DNA from: Dactylorhiza incarnata
Taxonomy: Eukaryota; Streptophyta; Magnoliopsida; Asparagales; Orchidaceae
Direction of reading: 5' to 3'
DNA: 64,000 bases
Assembly: GCA_033032865.1 (NCBI GenBank)
Contig: JAWHQI010000065.1
Coordinates: 1,302,001-1,366,000 of the forward strand
Part shown: positions 1 through 12,800 of the stretch, piece by piece
Layout: each line of letters starts with the position of its first letter
Position numbering within the stretch: position 1 is the stretch's first letter
Notes under the pieces: generated by a model
Database searches by the model: none
Told to the model about the DNA's origin: nothing
Seen by the model: the letters and a program-made list of their open reading frames with translations, nothing else
Program-made: the position numbers and the translations under genes

Positions 1-831
1 GTGCACTCATTTGAGCTGGCTCGGGTTGTTGTAAGATTATAGATGTTTACCTGTTTAGTTTTCCTTTCTGCACTCTCTTATTTCTTTTACTGCTAATCTT
101 GGTTTTCTTGCACCCTCTTGGGCTGAGGCATTCTTTTCTTATGAATGTCTCAGGTTCAGGTTTTTAGCCGCCGCAGGAGTTAGAGCGGCGTCGTTCAGTA
201 TTCCTGTCGAGGCCCTTCCCCTCTTAGGTGTGAGGCAGTTGCTTAGTTGTTGTCTCTCCTTTAGCTGTTTTTCCTTCTTCCCTGCGGGTTCGTGTCAGCT
301 GTTGGCGCCCGTATGGCTTTTTGTTTAGATTACTTACTGTTCGCTTTGCTGTTACTTTGAGTACTTTACCTACTTGCTCTCTGGGAAGCCTTTTCACTAA
401 GATGTAGTAGTTACTTTATTGATATAAAAATATCGTTCTTGCATATCATGCTTTTAAATAAAGATCACATACTTTGAAATTCGTAGAAAAAACCTTTCTT
501 ACTATACTAAACCTAGATATGTGCATATCATTTCTGGAATGCTTATTTTCTTGCTCATGTAGGCTAAAAAACAAACCTATTTTTCCGCTGCGTATATATA
601 GTTTTCTACTTGTGGACTAGATGATCCACCAGACCGATGGACGCTGTCTTAAGCTAAAATGAAAAATTTCTCTTTTAATCCGATCACATATATGTCTTTT
701 ATAAAATTATCGTAAGGAGTGGTTGCCTGAGCGTCTGTAGTCGTCTCCTGCAGGCGTGGCATCACGACGCGTATTTTTCCCTTGCTCTGATATTACGTAT
801 TATATTTTGGGGAAAAATACGGGTTGTGACA
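1..831 (+). mobile_element. 3' part of a gypsy-type LTR, cut by the window start
   Basis: The stretch ends in GGGTTGTGACA at 821-831, the usual right terminus of a plant gypsy LTR that begins TGTCACAACCC. Immediately to its right, from 832, copia pol coding resumes on the minus strand, so 831/832 is an insertion boundary. No open reading frame in the stretch resembles a protein. The left end and the rest of the element lie outside the window, so the lineage is unknown. It could be a solo LTR or the LTR of a full element. The boundary is seen directly; the family is inferred from the terminus. Confidence 0.6.
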
Positions 832-3032
832 TCTGCACAACTTCTTCTTCAGCACGCCCTTCATCAACACCATCATTCTCTGGCTCAAGAGCTGCATCAA
901 AACTCTCCACAGCCAGTGGATCATATGGCTCTGCAACACTCTACTCAACAACAACCTGGTCTTCCACAAAGACCACATCCCTACTTTTGACGATCTTCTT
1001 TTTCACTTGATCCCAGAGTCTATAGCCAAATTCTTCATGCGGGAATCCCAGCAAGATACACTGTCAGGACTTTTCATCAAGCTTCGATCTCTCCTCCTTG
1101 GGGATATGAACACGTGTCCTGCAACGGAACACCCGCACGTGTCAATATGACACCTCCTTCCCGGACCAAACCCGCTCTGGGATATCTCTATACAACGGTG
1201 CAGAGGGGGACAGATTGATCAAATGCACTGCAGTCTGTACAAACTCTGCCCAGAACAGCTTGTCAATACCTGCCTGAGAGATCATGCACCTAATCTTCTC
1301 CACAATTGTCCTTTTCATCCTCTCTGCCAACCCATTCTATTGCAGTGCCCTCAGAACTGTCTTTTCATGCACAATGTCATGCTCCATGCAATAGGCATCA
1401 AATGGTCTAATTTATTCTCCTACGTTGTCAGATCTTACCCTTTTGATTTGCTTCTCGGTCATCATCTCCACCTTTGCTCTAAATTTCATGAATTTTGTCA
1501 AAACATCACTCTTCTACTTCAGGAAGTAGATTCATACCTTCATATAGTGATCATCTATGAATGTGACAAAGTAAGTTGCACCGCCCACTGACTTTGTCTC
1601 TATAGGACCACACATATTTGTATGTATCAGGTTCAGTAGCTCTGCCTTCCTCTTTGGTTCAGACTCCGCAAAGGATACTCTTCTCTACTTGCCAGCCAAG
1701 TAGTGAACACACGTGTCAGGTAACTCCCCTGACAGCTCTGGTAGAACATTGTTCTTCACCAGGATCTTGAGATTCTTCTCACTAATATGGCCAAGTCTTT
1801 ATGCCACAACCCCATAGATTTGTCTTCAACTGCATTCAAACTCGGACTACAGATCTTTTCCTTTGCTCGGCACAAACCACAACACTTCTTGCCCCTGACC
1901 ACCACCAAGGAAATCTTCACCAGCCTCCAGGCACCTCCGCCTTCAATGCTCGTAAAGCCTCCATCATCTAGTCTGCCAACAAAGACGAGGTTCATCCTCA
2001 AGTCAGGAGTATACCTGACATTCTTTAGGATAACCTTCCCAAGATCAGTCTCCAGGTGGACATCTCCACTACCAACAATCTTCGACACATGTGCATTTGC
2101 CATCTGGATAGTGCCAAGATCTCCCACAACATATGAATATAAGTAATCTCTACGAGGAGTGCAGTGGTAGGATGCACTACCATCCACTACCCTGTCTGTG
2201 TCTACACACTCCTGGTATGCAGACCCACTGATATATAAGCACAATGACTCATCTTCCGCAATCGAGGTCGCACCTACACCCTCACTGGATTCTCCCATCT
2301 ACTTCACCTTTCCCTTCAAATCTCTCTGCATCTTGTAATAGTTCTTTCTGTAATGGCCTTTCTTCTTACAGTAGAAGCACTCAATATCCTTCTTAGACAT
2401 ACCCATGGACTTACTTTTGGAGTTGTCTCTTTGCCTATCCTCTTTCTTCATCGTCTGCCCCTTCCCTCCCTGAGAAAGACATTTGATGTATAGGCTCCAG
2501 AGTCCTTCCATCTCAGTTCTTCATTCAACAAATAACTCATCACAATCTCCATTGACACGATGCCTTCAATTGCTGAATTGTTCAGTGGCACCACAAGAGT
2601 CTCCCAACTCTCTGGTAAGGAACTAAGGATCATCAAAGCTTGCAGCTCATCTCCAAGAGTGATCTTCATGGCCTCCAACTAATTGATGATGCTCTGGGCA
2701 AGGTTCAGATACTCTGTCATCTAAGAACCCTCCTTGTACTTTAAGTTCACAAGCTTTATGATCAGGAAAGCCATGTTACCCGTTGTATTCCTCTCCTACA
2801 ACACTTCAAGCTTTCTCCATAAAGCCTGAGCCGATGACTCAGTGGACACATGATGGAAGACAGAATCATCAAGCAACTGCTGAATGAATCCCACTGCCTT
2901 TCTATCCATCTTCTTCCACTCTGCCTCATCCAACATGGTAGCTGACCTCCCTAACAACAGAGTATAGAGATCCTTGAAATACAAGAGATCCTCCATCTGT
3001 GGCTTCCAAATATTCCAATTCTTGTTGTTCAT
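832..3032 (-). pseudogene. Copia gag-pol remnant (gag, zinc knuckle, protease, integrase)
   Basis: Reading leftward on the minus strand, the order is that of a copia polyprotein. A gag N-terminus lies at 3032-2796 (MNNKNWNIWKPQMEDLL), more gag at 2678-2448, and a CCHC zinc knuckle CFYCKKKGHYRKNYY in 2511-2299 whose last cysteine is changed to tyrosine. A protease-like stretch in 2298-1756 reads VDGSASYH where a D-S-G-A motif would be expected. Integrase remnants include a segment at 1330-1142 (KLFWAEFVQTAVHLIN). The segment near 970 contains SRDVVF, which in copia follows integrase and precedes reverse transcriptase. Multiple frameshifts and stops make it non-functional. The left end is cut by the LTR ending at 831. 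Confidence 0.8.
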
Positions 3033-3195
3033 GCTGCACCATTCTTGTGTTCTGCTCCATCTTCTTTAATAGCGCCTCTAGGTAATCCGATTAATTCATG
3101 GATCAGATTTAGGAAGGTAGAGAGTGAACCAATGTCGTCACCTACTGTCGACCTAAATCTAAATTAGAATGACCAATCAGGCACTTACGAACCTA

Positions 3196-3207
3196 GCTCT
3201 GATACCA
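3196..3207 (-). other. Primer binding site, tRNA-iMet type
   Basis: On the minus strand this reads TGGTATCAGAGC, the standard copia primer site complementary to the 3' end of initiator tRNA-Met. It lies a few bases inside the 5' LTR boundary at 3215, which fixes the element's orientation. Confidence 0.9.
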
Positions 3208-3214
3208 CTTAACT

Positions 3215-4162
3215 TGTTGGGATATGACCTACTGCAATTCGGACACACAAGAAGATAATAAACTTACAAAAACAGAGAGAACACAAAAAAGTATGCGGAA
3301 AAATCCTCTCTAAAGCAATGAGGGGAAAAATAACGGGACGGGGCACACGAAATCCAATGTCAGAAATAAGGGTTACAAAATATAGAAATCTAGGTTTGCC
3401 CAACCTAGAAACCCCCTCTGGATTTGATAGACCAAATCCACTCATCGCAACCACGTGGTGGAGAAAACTCTTCAAAAGAGAGTACCCCAATCACTTCTCT
3501 TCAAGCGCCTACGACAATAAAGACGAAGAAGGAACTCCTTCAAGGCGAAGAAGAAAACACCGACGATGAGAGACTTGCGTTCTTCCTCCTGAAGAACTTA
3601 CAATTTTCTCCTGTACAACAACTTGACGTCTCAATACTCAGTTTTTTAGGTTTTAATCTCTCTCTCTCTCTCTCCCCCCTTAAATAGGGTCGGCCCCCTA
3701 TTAGTCTTCATAGATGCACCTCTTGTGGCCACTGGATGGGAGAATAGAGAGATCTAACGACTGAACTAAGAGATTAAACAGTCCAAAACCCGTCTCGCTG
3801 ATATCGGGACCCAGTCTCGACGATATTGGAGAGAGGTTTCGACGACATGTAACCCGTCCAGTCAATATGCCTCAATCTGTCTAGTTGACAAAACTTCAGC
3901 CCTTCTCGCTGATAAAACTCTGCATCCAATCGACATGGACTGACCTTCTCATCGACAAGTAGCCCATCTAGTCGATATGCCTTAACTGTCTCAGACATAC
4001 ATGAGACGTCTCACCGATATGCAGACTCCATCTCGACGATATGCCCACGACTTCAAATCGATATGGCCAGACCATCACGTCGATATTCATGTAGCTTCTC
4101 GATGATATACAACAGAACTTGAAAAACTTGATCTGTTTTCTCTTTAGGGATGAACCCCAACA
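3215..4162 (-). repeat. 5' LTR of the decayed copia element
   Basis: A 948 bp LTR with matching inverted ends, TGTTGGG at 3215 and CCCAACA ending at 4162, directly adjoining the primer site at 3196-3207. It contains a CT microsatellite at about 3659-3676. Its second half (about 3785-4115) is a degenerate direct-repeat cluster described separately. No partner LTR is in the window. Confidence 0.85.
3785..4115. repeat. Degenerate short repeats with TCGACGATAT core inside the copia LTR
   Basis: About a dozen variants of a roughly 30 bp unit, each carrying a core such as TCTCGACGATATG, CAGTCGATATGCC or CATCTCGACGATATG. They are diverged and irregularly spaced. Cores such as ATCGAT are self-complementary but the arms are short. 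This is the least hairpin-like of the LTR clusters in this window. Confidence 0.6.
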
Positions 4163-4599
4163 ACATGATGGCTTCTCTCATTATATATTTTTGTATTTTA
4201 TATTTGAGACTTTGAAAAGCAATGAAGCTGATATGATCACTAGAGGATGGGATCTTTAGAAGACTTGCATTTCATTTTATATTTAATAGTTCATCATCTT
4301 TGTATTTCACAGTGAATTATATATATGTGTTGTTATATGTACACCGATATTGGGTATATGTAAACACATATTTATTTATTTTTTACTCCATGTAAATCCT
4401 ATATGCAAACCCTTTTTTTCTCCATGGAATTCTTATACGCAAACCAATAGTCTGAATATACTCCACTTCTAGCCTAGCAACTCATGCCCAGACGTCGCCT
4501 TTCGCTTGACTCCACGCCCAGTTGCCCCCTTCACTTACTGAATTCATCCTTCTTCGGACAAACTCCCGTACAAGCCCCCTTTTCCGTCTTTACCCGACT
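4163..4599. other. AT-rich flank with no recognisable gene
   Basis: Sequence between the copia LTR and the PPR pseudogene. It is AT-rich up to about 4440 with TATATA runs near 4318-4345, then more GC-balanced from about 4480. It could be the upstream region and N-terminal coding of the PPR gene, but I find no convincing PPR motif before about 4600. Confidence 0.4.
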
Positions 4600-4883
4600 G
4601 ATGCGGCGGTACAAGATTGGGTGGTTGCTAGGGCGGGGACCTTCGCTAAGGTGTTTCTAACGAATATGAGAAATGGTCTGCTTAAAGAAGCTTCGATAGT
4701 TGTTTTATTGATGAATGGAAGCAGCTTTAGACATAGCATAAATTGTTGCAATGGGCTTTGAAGAGCTATAGTTTCATGAAATTATTTTTGGAGGTGCATG
4801 ATTCCATGTTGAAATCTCAAGTAGTTCAGGATGTCTACACATTAGTGCATTTTCAAGATTGGAAATGCAAATCCAGAAAAAAG
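4600..4883 (+). pseudogene. PPR gene remnant, 5' fragment
   Basis: Translation gives pentatricopeptide-repeat signatures: NGLLKEASIVVLLMNGSS, then NCCNGL, and after a one-base frame change near 4755 FMKLFLEVHDSMLKSQVV followed by QDVYT. The spacing (N-G-L-x-K-E-A, C-C-N-x-L, V-x-x-x-M-L, D-V-Y-T) matches the 35-residue PPR helix pair, a family of organellar RNA-binding proteins. The fragment stops at the target-site duplication AAAAG (4879-4883) of the solo LTR that begins at 4884. The reading frame continues across the LTR at 16992 (SRKK then SAQGDEEKGCEPN). It is a broken host gene, not a captured one, because the LTR insertion explains the split. How far it extended upstream is unclear. 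Confidence 0.75.
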
Positions 4884-5149
4884 TGTAACATCCCCAAAAA
4901 AACTAGACCCCTAAGTTGGTTTTGTAATGACTAGGTCATGACAAAACCATAGGAAGCACTTAAGACCATGTGGACATAGGCAAGAAGGAGGAAAACCACA
5001 GTGGTCTGCAAATAACAATTTCTAGTTAACAAGCCTAGGGTTGGACTTTAAGGCCTCACCTTGATCCTTTGACCCCACCATAACATCCCTAACCCATTAG
5101 GGGTCCCCTTTAGAGCACCAAGGACCCATTGAGGTCAACCAAAGAGGCC

Positions 5150-5520
5150 AAAATGACCAAAGTCAACCCTAACCCTAAATTGGTCAAAGTGGCCTAATTA
5201 GGGTCAATTGGCCTCCACCATGTCATACTGACCTTTCTCCTACACTCGTAAGGATATTAGGGACCCAATGGACCAAAAAGGCCCATCACGAGGCCTCCAA
5301 TATGGCCAATTTGACCTAAGTCAACTCTAGCCCTGTTTTGGTCAAAGTGACCTATTAAGGGTCAATTGGCTCTCACCTTGACAAATTGACCCTACCTAGA
5401 CCTTCCTAACCCTTAAGGGAGGCCAATGGGTCACTAGCCTCCCATTAGGGTCAACCCAAATGGTCAAATTGACCAAAGTCAACTCCACCCTAGATTTAGG
5501 TCAAAATGACATATTTTTAC
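5150..5520. repeat. ~155 bp degenerate tandem repeats (GACCAAAGTCAAC) in Tekay LTR
   Basis: Three diverged units, each containing a GACCAAAGTCAACCCTA-like segment, a CTAAATTGGTCAAA segment and AATTAGGGTCAATTGG, spaced about 150-160 bases. Equivalent arrays lie in the other Tekay LTRs at about 37640-38050 (reverse) and 47560-47950. They occupy the 5' (U3) side of the LTR. Confidence 0.65.
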
Positions 5521-7455
5521 CTAATCAAGCCCAATTTACTTGGGCTAGACCCAATTGAGGTGGTCCACTTGCTAATGAGGCTTGGAGTGACTGAATTCAC
5601 CATTCAATTCCAAGGAATTCGGCTAGGAGAGAGAGCCCCAAATGGGAAAGAGAGAGAAAGAGGGGGATTAATGGGGAGGAAGAAGAAACCTTCAATCTCC
5701 CCCATTAATGGCACCATTCATCTCCTCTTGGGGAGAGGAGGAGTTTCCAGCCTTCTCACGGCCACATTGATACCCTATTCATTCCCCCCCAAGTGAAATC
5801 GAAATTTCCCTTGATGACCATTAATGGCTTTCGAGAATAAAGCCTCCCAAAGATCAAATCGAAACCCCCACCACCATCAGTGATCAGAGAGGAAGAAAAC
5901 CCCCAACTTTCCAAAGGAATCGTGTACTGAAAACCAGAGGAGGCATGGCACCAAAAGCTCCAATTTCGGCCATGACGACTCGCCGGAATGTGCGGCTTCA
6001 GGCGACCACACAGGTCCGATCCTCCCTCCCTCCCCTAGTGCTAGATCCCCATCTAATTCCGGGCTTGATTCAAGCCAAATTGGGCTCGAATCAAGCTCTC
6101 AAAAGGGCTCATATCGAGCCCTTTTCCCCCGCTAGATCACCTAGTTTCGGCCACCTCCGGCCGGCCAACCATCTCTAATCGCCGGCCACCACCTCAACGG
6201 AGGTGGTGGTGGCATTGGCTAGATGGGGCGGCGCTCCGGTGGCCGGGAAAACAAGGTGCAAGGCATACCAGGTCGGGGCTATCCCAGCTGTTGGCTGGAG
6301 GAAGAAGATGAGCAGGAGCCGCTCATCTTGCTTCAAGATTCGTGCTGGAATCATTTATATGAATGACATGAATGGTATTAAACCGTCACATATTATGTAG
6401 TGTTTTAATTTAATTATTAAAAATACTTACTGCCCCCTGATGAAACAGTGGCCAACACCAAAGTTGTATCCATTGGTGTGTACTTTAATTTAAAATTAAT
6501 TTCAACCCAAAAGGACACTGTAGCTCCCTGTAGGGCTATTTTAGTGGGATTGGTCCTTAGGGTAGGATATCCACTATTTCTTGAATAACATTTGATTGGA
6601 TAATGATATTGACTTGAAATTTGAAACATAAGCTGTTTATACATACACCCTTAACATATCCAAAAATGGGAATTTTTGTAGAACACTTTTCTAAAGTTTT
6701 TGTAAAAGTTTAATAATTCACATATTAATTAATTATAGGGACTAATGACATCCAATCCCCTCCAAATTTTGGTGGGTAGTCCTTAGGGTCATGATATGGC
6801 ATTGGTAAAATTTTCATCCCATTTGGGATTGAATTGGTTTGGTAATTGGCTAACCCAAGTTTGATCAAACTAGGTCAAATTAGGTCAAAAGTGCACTTGT
6901 TGAGGTTATGTGGTCAAATCTCATCAAAATGATGTGAAACTTTGACCACTAGCTTAGAATCACATAAAACACCCCCATGAGGGATTTGGGGGGAGTTGGG
7001 GTGGATATGCCCTAGGGCCTTAGTTCAAGCCCTAGGGTTGCAGTTTGGGCCTTGTGAAGGACATAGGGTCATATGTCCTTGAATGGTCATGGAACTTGGT
7101 AGATAAGTTCATAGGGTATAAATATGCCCTAGGTAATTTTATGAGGATTTTAGGATCACTTGTTCCCTCTGAATTAGGTTATAACCTTTTTAGGGCACTT
7201 TCTCATAAGAGGAATTTACATGCTCAATTTATCTTGGATATTGATGAAAGTTTGGTAATGATCATATAATCATGGTATAAATCTCTGGTAATTTTAGTAT
7301 AAATCTCCTTGTACCATTGTGAGCCCCTCACAGGGTTGACCTCGGGAAGTGCAAGATTAACCATTAATTGTAGGAGTAAGATGTTATACAAGATTAACTT
7401 AACAATACACACACCCACACCTCGTGGTTACGGGAGGTTAGTTGGTTTGGTATTA

Positions 7456-7593
7456 CGAGCGGTAGGCTCGATGGTTGTAGCAGCGGACTAGTTAGTCCGG
7501 TGAGCTTGTGACTCAGTAATGCTTGTTAGTACGGACGGGTTGGTCTGGTGAGCCGGTGGCTCGGAAGGTTATGGTGACGGGCAGGTTAGCCCG
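7456..7593. repeat. Array of paired small hairpins in Tekay LTR
   Basis: Perfect small inverted repeats follow one another: arms CGAGC/GCTCG (7456-7470), CGGACTA/TAGTCCG with a 2-base loop (7484-7499), GAGCC/GGCTC (7550-7562) and CGGGC/GCCCG (7578-7593). The same alternating pattern (GGAC..GTCC then GAGC..GCTC) recurs at corresponding places in the other Tekay LTRs near 18405-18515 (reverse), 32905-32990 and 63470-63552. A conserved downstream piece, AGAGTACGCAGGAGCTC, also recurs at 7750 and 63760 and in variant form at 33178. Confidence 0.7.
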
Positions 7594-8424
7594 GGGAACT
7601 TATGGCTCAGAGATAGAGGGTAATATATTGTATGTGCATAAAGGTGGTGGGTCATTAGTATTGACGGTCGCCGCACCGACGTCGATACTTTGGCTCGGTA
7701 AGTGTGGGTAACACTTTACCAATAAAAGTCTGGTGGACTGGCTAGCAAGAGTACGCAGGAGCTCCGCTGTTGTGTTCTTAGTGTTGAGGTGTACGATAGA
7801 TCTAGGTTAGGTAATACAGATACCAACCTAGAGTTGGGCGAGACCCAATCCACCGCTTCCGTTTTCCACTACGGAAGTATCCTGGGAGTTTTGATAGCTC
7901 CAAAAAGGGGGAACTAAAGGTTTGTGCGCATAGAGTCGAAGTGTGTGAGTTGCACTTGTATGAACATAGCATTAAACTACATAAACTTGCATGACATGAC
8001 ATAAACATTGCATTTCAACCCCTACCCCTATCGTATAAATTGGTTATGAGACTTTGTATACGATAGACCTTTTCGTAGTTAAATTCACTGTCACCTGCTT
8101 TTGATTATACCCCTTGATGTCCTCCGCTTCATCCTTCCCGCACGGTGCCTAGGAGTCACCGGGGGAAGGGTGGGGGATTGGCTTAGTCTTTTGACTAATG
8201 GTCGGTGGACCTTATCATTTTAGGGGACCGCAGAGACGCAACAGCACCAGAGGCCGGTGTAGATGGAGGCGGGACAGTCTAGCACAGGAGCACCGATGAC
8301 AGGATCCGTGAGTGTTCTATTAGTTTTGCTTCCGCGAGAGAACTTGTAGTGAGGAATTGATGTATCGGGCAGGAGCCCTTTTATTACTATCTTATATTCA
8401 GTTACTAGCTGTGGACATCTCTTT

Positions 8425-9617
8425 TGGATCGATAGGCGCCCTTAGAGGGGGTGAATAAGGGAATAAAATCCTTTTTGTATTTTTATGAAAATTACTAAGT
8501 TGTTTTATAATAGGAGAAGGCAAAATAACAATTTAGCTAAAGGAAGAGAATATTATAATTTGCATTTTTAGAATCTAGAAATAAGTGCTAAATTGTTTTA
8601 TGATGAAAGAGATTAAAATAAATAATTTAGACAAAGTGATTCGAATTGAAAGCTTTGTAACCAATATAATAGAGAATATGCCAAGAGAGAGAAATCAGGT
8701 AAACACAAAGAGAGACATGATTATATATATTTAAAAGTGTTTACAAATACTTGATTTCAATAACGCTAGAAATCGGAGGCGTACAAAAGTAAAAATCTTT
8801 TCCTTTTCTATACCGACTTGTATCCCCACAAACCGGTTGTCTTTAGCCAATCCTTCCCTGGATATGACCTTAAGCCACTCTAGCCAATCCTTCACTGGAT
8901 ATGGCCTCGAGCACCCCCTAGATCTAATCTCCTAGACCTAGTCGCCAACTCACGCGATGAATTACCTCCTAAGCCGCGTAAGGACCTAGTCGCTAATACA
9001 AGGCGAATTCTCTAAACGGTTACAAAAATATATAGAATGAAAATAAAGATAACAATAATAAAAACCCCCTATATGAGATCTTCTGAAGTTGGAGATGAAG
9101 GATCGCTGTAGTATGAGCGAGGTCAAAGCGATCGTCCTTCGGATATAGCGAGACATAGTCCTCTTCCAGAATTCTCCTTAAACTTTTTGTGGGAGATCCA
9201 TCTTCGGCAGCATAGAAGCAGTAAAATTGTGGCACAAGCAATCTCTCTGGGATGGATAGCCAAAATGATCGAAATTGGCTCTTTTTATTGACCTTGGAGC
9301 TAGCGCCTGCGGTAGCACCTATCGCCTGCGGTCGTGTTCGTTTAGAGCGGTTGCAAAGCCGTCGGCGGTGTGGCGTTGTGCACGAACTTGAGCTAGCGCC
9401 AAGCGGTAGCGCTAGTGCTAGCGGTAGCGCTAGCGCCTGCGGTAACTTCTAGCGCTGGCGTTAGTGCTTTTGTTCTGTTTGTTGGTTCCAAGCTGCTTTC
9501 TACCTGTGGAGTATTGCACCTATAGTTCCTGCACCTATAAACACATGACCAACAAAATCAAATACAATTTGAGATTTGTTATTCTCAAACAAAGGGATGT
9601 GACACACATGTCCAACA
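8425..9617 (-). repeat. 3' LTR of the Sirevirus-like element
   Basis: About 1.19 kb. It starts TGGATCGATAGG on the plus strand and ends at the GTCCAACA boundary near 9617. It aligns with the right LTR (15559-16792) with scattered substitutions; the main difference is a poly-G run in the right copy where this one has five G. It holds a palindrome cluster at 9384-9460. Confidence 0.85.
9384..9460. repeat. AGCGCTAGCGC palindrome cluster in Sirevirus-like LTR
   Basis: Repeated GCTAGCGCC and GGTAGCGCTAGCG elements, including the perfect 10-base palindrome GCGCTAGCGC at 9427-9436. The right LTR has the same cluster at about 16563-16625 with the 12-base palindrome AGCGCTAGCGCT at 16581-16592. A shorter trace, GCTAGCGCCGACGCTAGTG, lies in the internal region near 11272. 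Confidence 0.8.
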
Positions 9618-9870
9618 ATCTCCCCCTTTTGGTAATAACAAATCCTCTTAGCAAGAAATCATCAAAGGTGTGTATAGTATATGATAAGCGAGATAATAAT
9701 GCAACTATAATATATGATAAGCATGAGAATAGTGCATACTCCCCCTATCTTAATGCTCCCCCTACATAAATGCAATTTATGTTTTACTCCTCCTAAATTA
9801 CAAGAATTAGTCTCCCCTTAATCTTCTAGATTTCTCCTCTAGATTTCTTCAATTAATCTCCCCCTTTTGG
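9618..9870 (-). promoter_or_regulatory. Multiple polypurine tracts before the 3' LTR
   Basis: On the minus strand the LTR is preceded by CCAAAAGGGGGAGATTGT, and further AGGGGGAG-type tracts lie at about 9740, 9757, 9812 and 9851-9862. Several repeated polypurine tracts upstream of the 3' LTR are a known Sirevirus hallmark. The tract adjoining 9617 is the likely plus-strand primer. Confidence 0.7.
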
Positions 9871-12800
9871 TATTATCAAAAGAAGGTGGGGTGAGGGTAG
9901 TAAGGAAGCACTCCTTATAAATGATAAAGCACGATCGAGCTTTTGTAATATAGATAATGATAAAGAGTTTAAGCATAGTATATATAAGAGATTTCAAACA
10001 AAAAGATAAGAGTTGTAAGCAAGCGGAAGATTATAAGAAACATCTTTTTGTAAGCATGAAAAACATAAGTATAAATATGAGTTTAAGTTCAAAATGTAAA
10101 GATGTTTTAACCTCTTTGGAATCTCATAGTTTTTCATAAAGATACCAAGCATGAATTGAACATATCAAAGAGAGATTATACTACAATGTTACTTAATTTC
10201 AAGTTTAAGAGATACCAAACATTGTAGAGATCATGCAAGGTTATCTAGTGCATTTCTTATATAAGGAGTAGTATAGATAAAGCATTAGAATCCAATACTC
10301 ATGAGAAGAAGTGTTATGAAAGATAATGATGTGCACATAAGTGTATTTTGAGCAATGCTAACAATTGATTTAAATCACAAAATACAAGACAAATGTAGAG
10401 TAAAGTGCACAATAAAACATAAGTATATTAACTTTCACACACTTTAATGCACAATATTTTTAGAAAAAGTGGTGTAATAAAAAAAGTTTGCACAAGATAC
10501 TTTACTATTCTTTCCAAGGTGCTTAACCTCACAATGCTTATGAAGACTTATCAGGAGGTTCAAGTAGTGCTTGGTGGAGTTATATTTGTCTATATAATTT
10601 TTTGTTCACTTTTGTGAGACAACATTCTCCGAATACACTTGTTTTGCAAACATAACAAATTTTTTTTAAATCCAACCACTTTTCTTATATTTTAAGTGCA
10701 ATTCAAATGTAGTGTAGATAATAAACTTATGCAAATTTTAATTCATTGTACAATTACAATACAGAAGCAAACATTTTTAGATTTAAACACACATGTACAT
10801 TACCAAACATAAGTGAGTGTACAAGTATCATTATCAATCACAATACATTTACTCATACTTATATGCATGCTAAGCTTGGTTCTACACATATTTTTAAATA
10901 CAATTGATGCACTTTAAATAGATATATCAAAGCATGATAAACAAAACAATGTTCATAGTAATATGAAGAAACAAGTTTTAACATTGTAAATAATTCTAAA
11001 TAATAGAACATATTCATGCTTGATATTAACAATAAAGATCATACATTTTTTTGTTGTTTTGAAAATTTGTAATGAAAGAAAAACAGAAAACCACAAAAAC
11101 ACATATTTTTGTATTTTTGAATTTTGAAGTTTTGTAGTTGATTTTTCATAATATTAATAAAACAAAGTAACAAAAGTCAGAAATACAAAAACAAAGTAGT
11201 ACATATAAACTAACATATTTTTATGATTTTTAGAAATTTTGAAAAACAGAAAATTTGAACATCCACGCTAGCGCCGACGCTAGTGCTAGCGCGAGAAATA
11301 GTACATGATTTTTTGAGAAATTGAAATTTTTAATTTTTGATTTTGATTAAGTGTCCTTAGAGTAGTGTCATGCAGAAATTTCAGAATTTTTGGAGATCTC
11401 TAGGTGGATCAAATTTGCATGAAACTTTGGCTTTTTCAAACACTTGAGTTTTACAAAAACATTTAAGCACAAAAATAAATAAATTATGCAAAACACAAGA
11501 GGACATATTTTGAACAACCCAAAATATGCATGATTTAAGTGATATGTAAATAAAATGTCCATGCAGTGAGTAATATAAGTATGTCCCAAGATTAAAAACT
11601 ACCCAAACTAAATGTCTACACCCTAGCCCCGTACTAAGTGATGGATGTGCATGAGGAGCTACACACATGCCATAGGTTGGGGTGTTAATCCCATATGCAC
11701 ACACTAGAGAACGCTCAACCTATCACTCTTTCCCCCCAGTACCTCGCAAGGCCCCACTGGAACCCTCCCCAGTTAAGGACAAGACATGACTTAGAGGTTA
11801 GGTCTCTAATGCATACAACCTTACGCCCCCGCTATTATGAGATATGAAGTCATAGGTGAATAATCTTTTGGACAACCTATGCTTTTAAACTATGAGTTGA
11901 TTTATAAACTATGGTTTTTGTTTAATGTGAAGAACTATAGAAACATATAAAGCCACATAGTTTCTCTACTTTTTATGAGATGACGATATGAGATAACTAG
12001 TACAATTACTAATATTCAATAAGTGATAGTGCTAGTATGATTAGTTTTGGGTTTAAATGTCACGTCATAAGATTAACATTAATATTGCATGTATTCTAAA
12101 ATAGAGTTTCAAATTATAGATCTAGAATAAAGTGATGATTTAGTTTGATTTATTTTTATTATTACAAAGTTGATTCTAGAGTCTACATATATGTGAGATA
12201 CATGCAATCAATAGCAAAACATATCAATACACCAAATATTGTAAGGAAAACATTATTCATATTTTTATTATAAGATTCATAATTCCTAGGTGATAGATAT
12301 TATTGATTTGAGATATTTCTTGATAGAACATGAATTATGATTTATTATTTTAGAGAATTTTGCATAGAATATATGTTAGATCATCATAATGTATGTGAAT
12401 TCTATTCCTTATAGACTTCTGGCAATATGATTTGGTGATTTTCTTTTGAATAAGCAAGTTTGATTTGTAAGTCTAGAACATGATGATCATGCAATCATAT
12501 CAAAGACAAAGATCACATATATAAAGTTTTGAAATTTTTCAATAAAATTGCATTCAATAAATGAATTTATTGATCTTTGGTTTTGCATGATAATATATGA
12601 TTCATAATACAATATTCATATATATTCGAATGATTATTCCATAAACTATGTGTTTTGTTGGAATTTTAGTATTCTCTTATAATTTCAAATCACATAGTTA
12701 TCATGATATTTTAATAACATTGTAGATGTTATACCTAGCATAGATTTAAGCATAAACTAAGAAGTGATGCTAGGATGATAAGTTTGAATGCAATGTTATT

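Larger units (their letters stand above)
832..4162 (-). mobile_element. Decayed Ty1-copia element, 5' LTR to integrase
   Basis: Minus-strand element. Its 5' LTR (3215-4162) is followed by a tRNA-Met-type primer site, then gag and pol remnants down to 832, where another LTR interrupts it. Reverse transcriptase, RNase H and the 3' LTR would lie left of the window. Frames are broken many times, so this is one of the older insertions. The five bases after the LTR (ACATG, 4163-4167) are one half of a possible target duplication; its partner is not in view. Confidence 0.8.

Noticed and set aside
7456..7593. tRNA or tRNA-like gene in the small hairpins
   Set aside because: Stems do not form a cloverleaf, and no T-loop GTTCGAA or anticodon arm is present.
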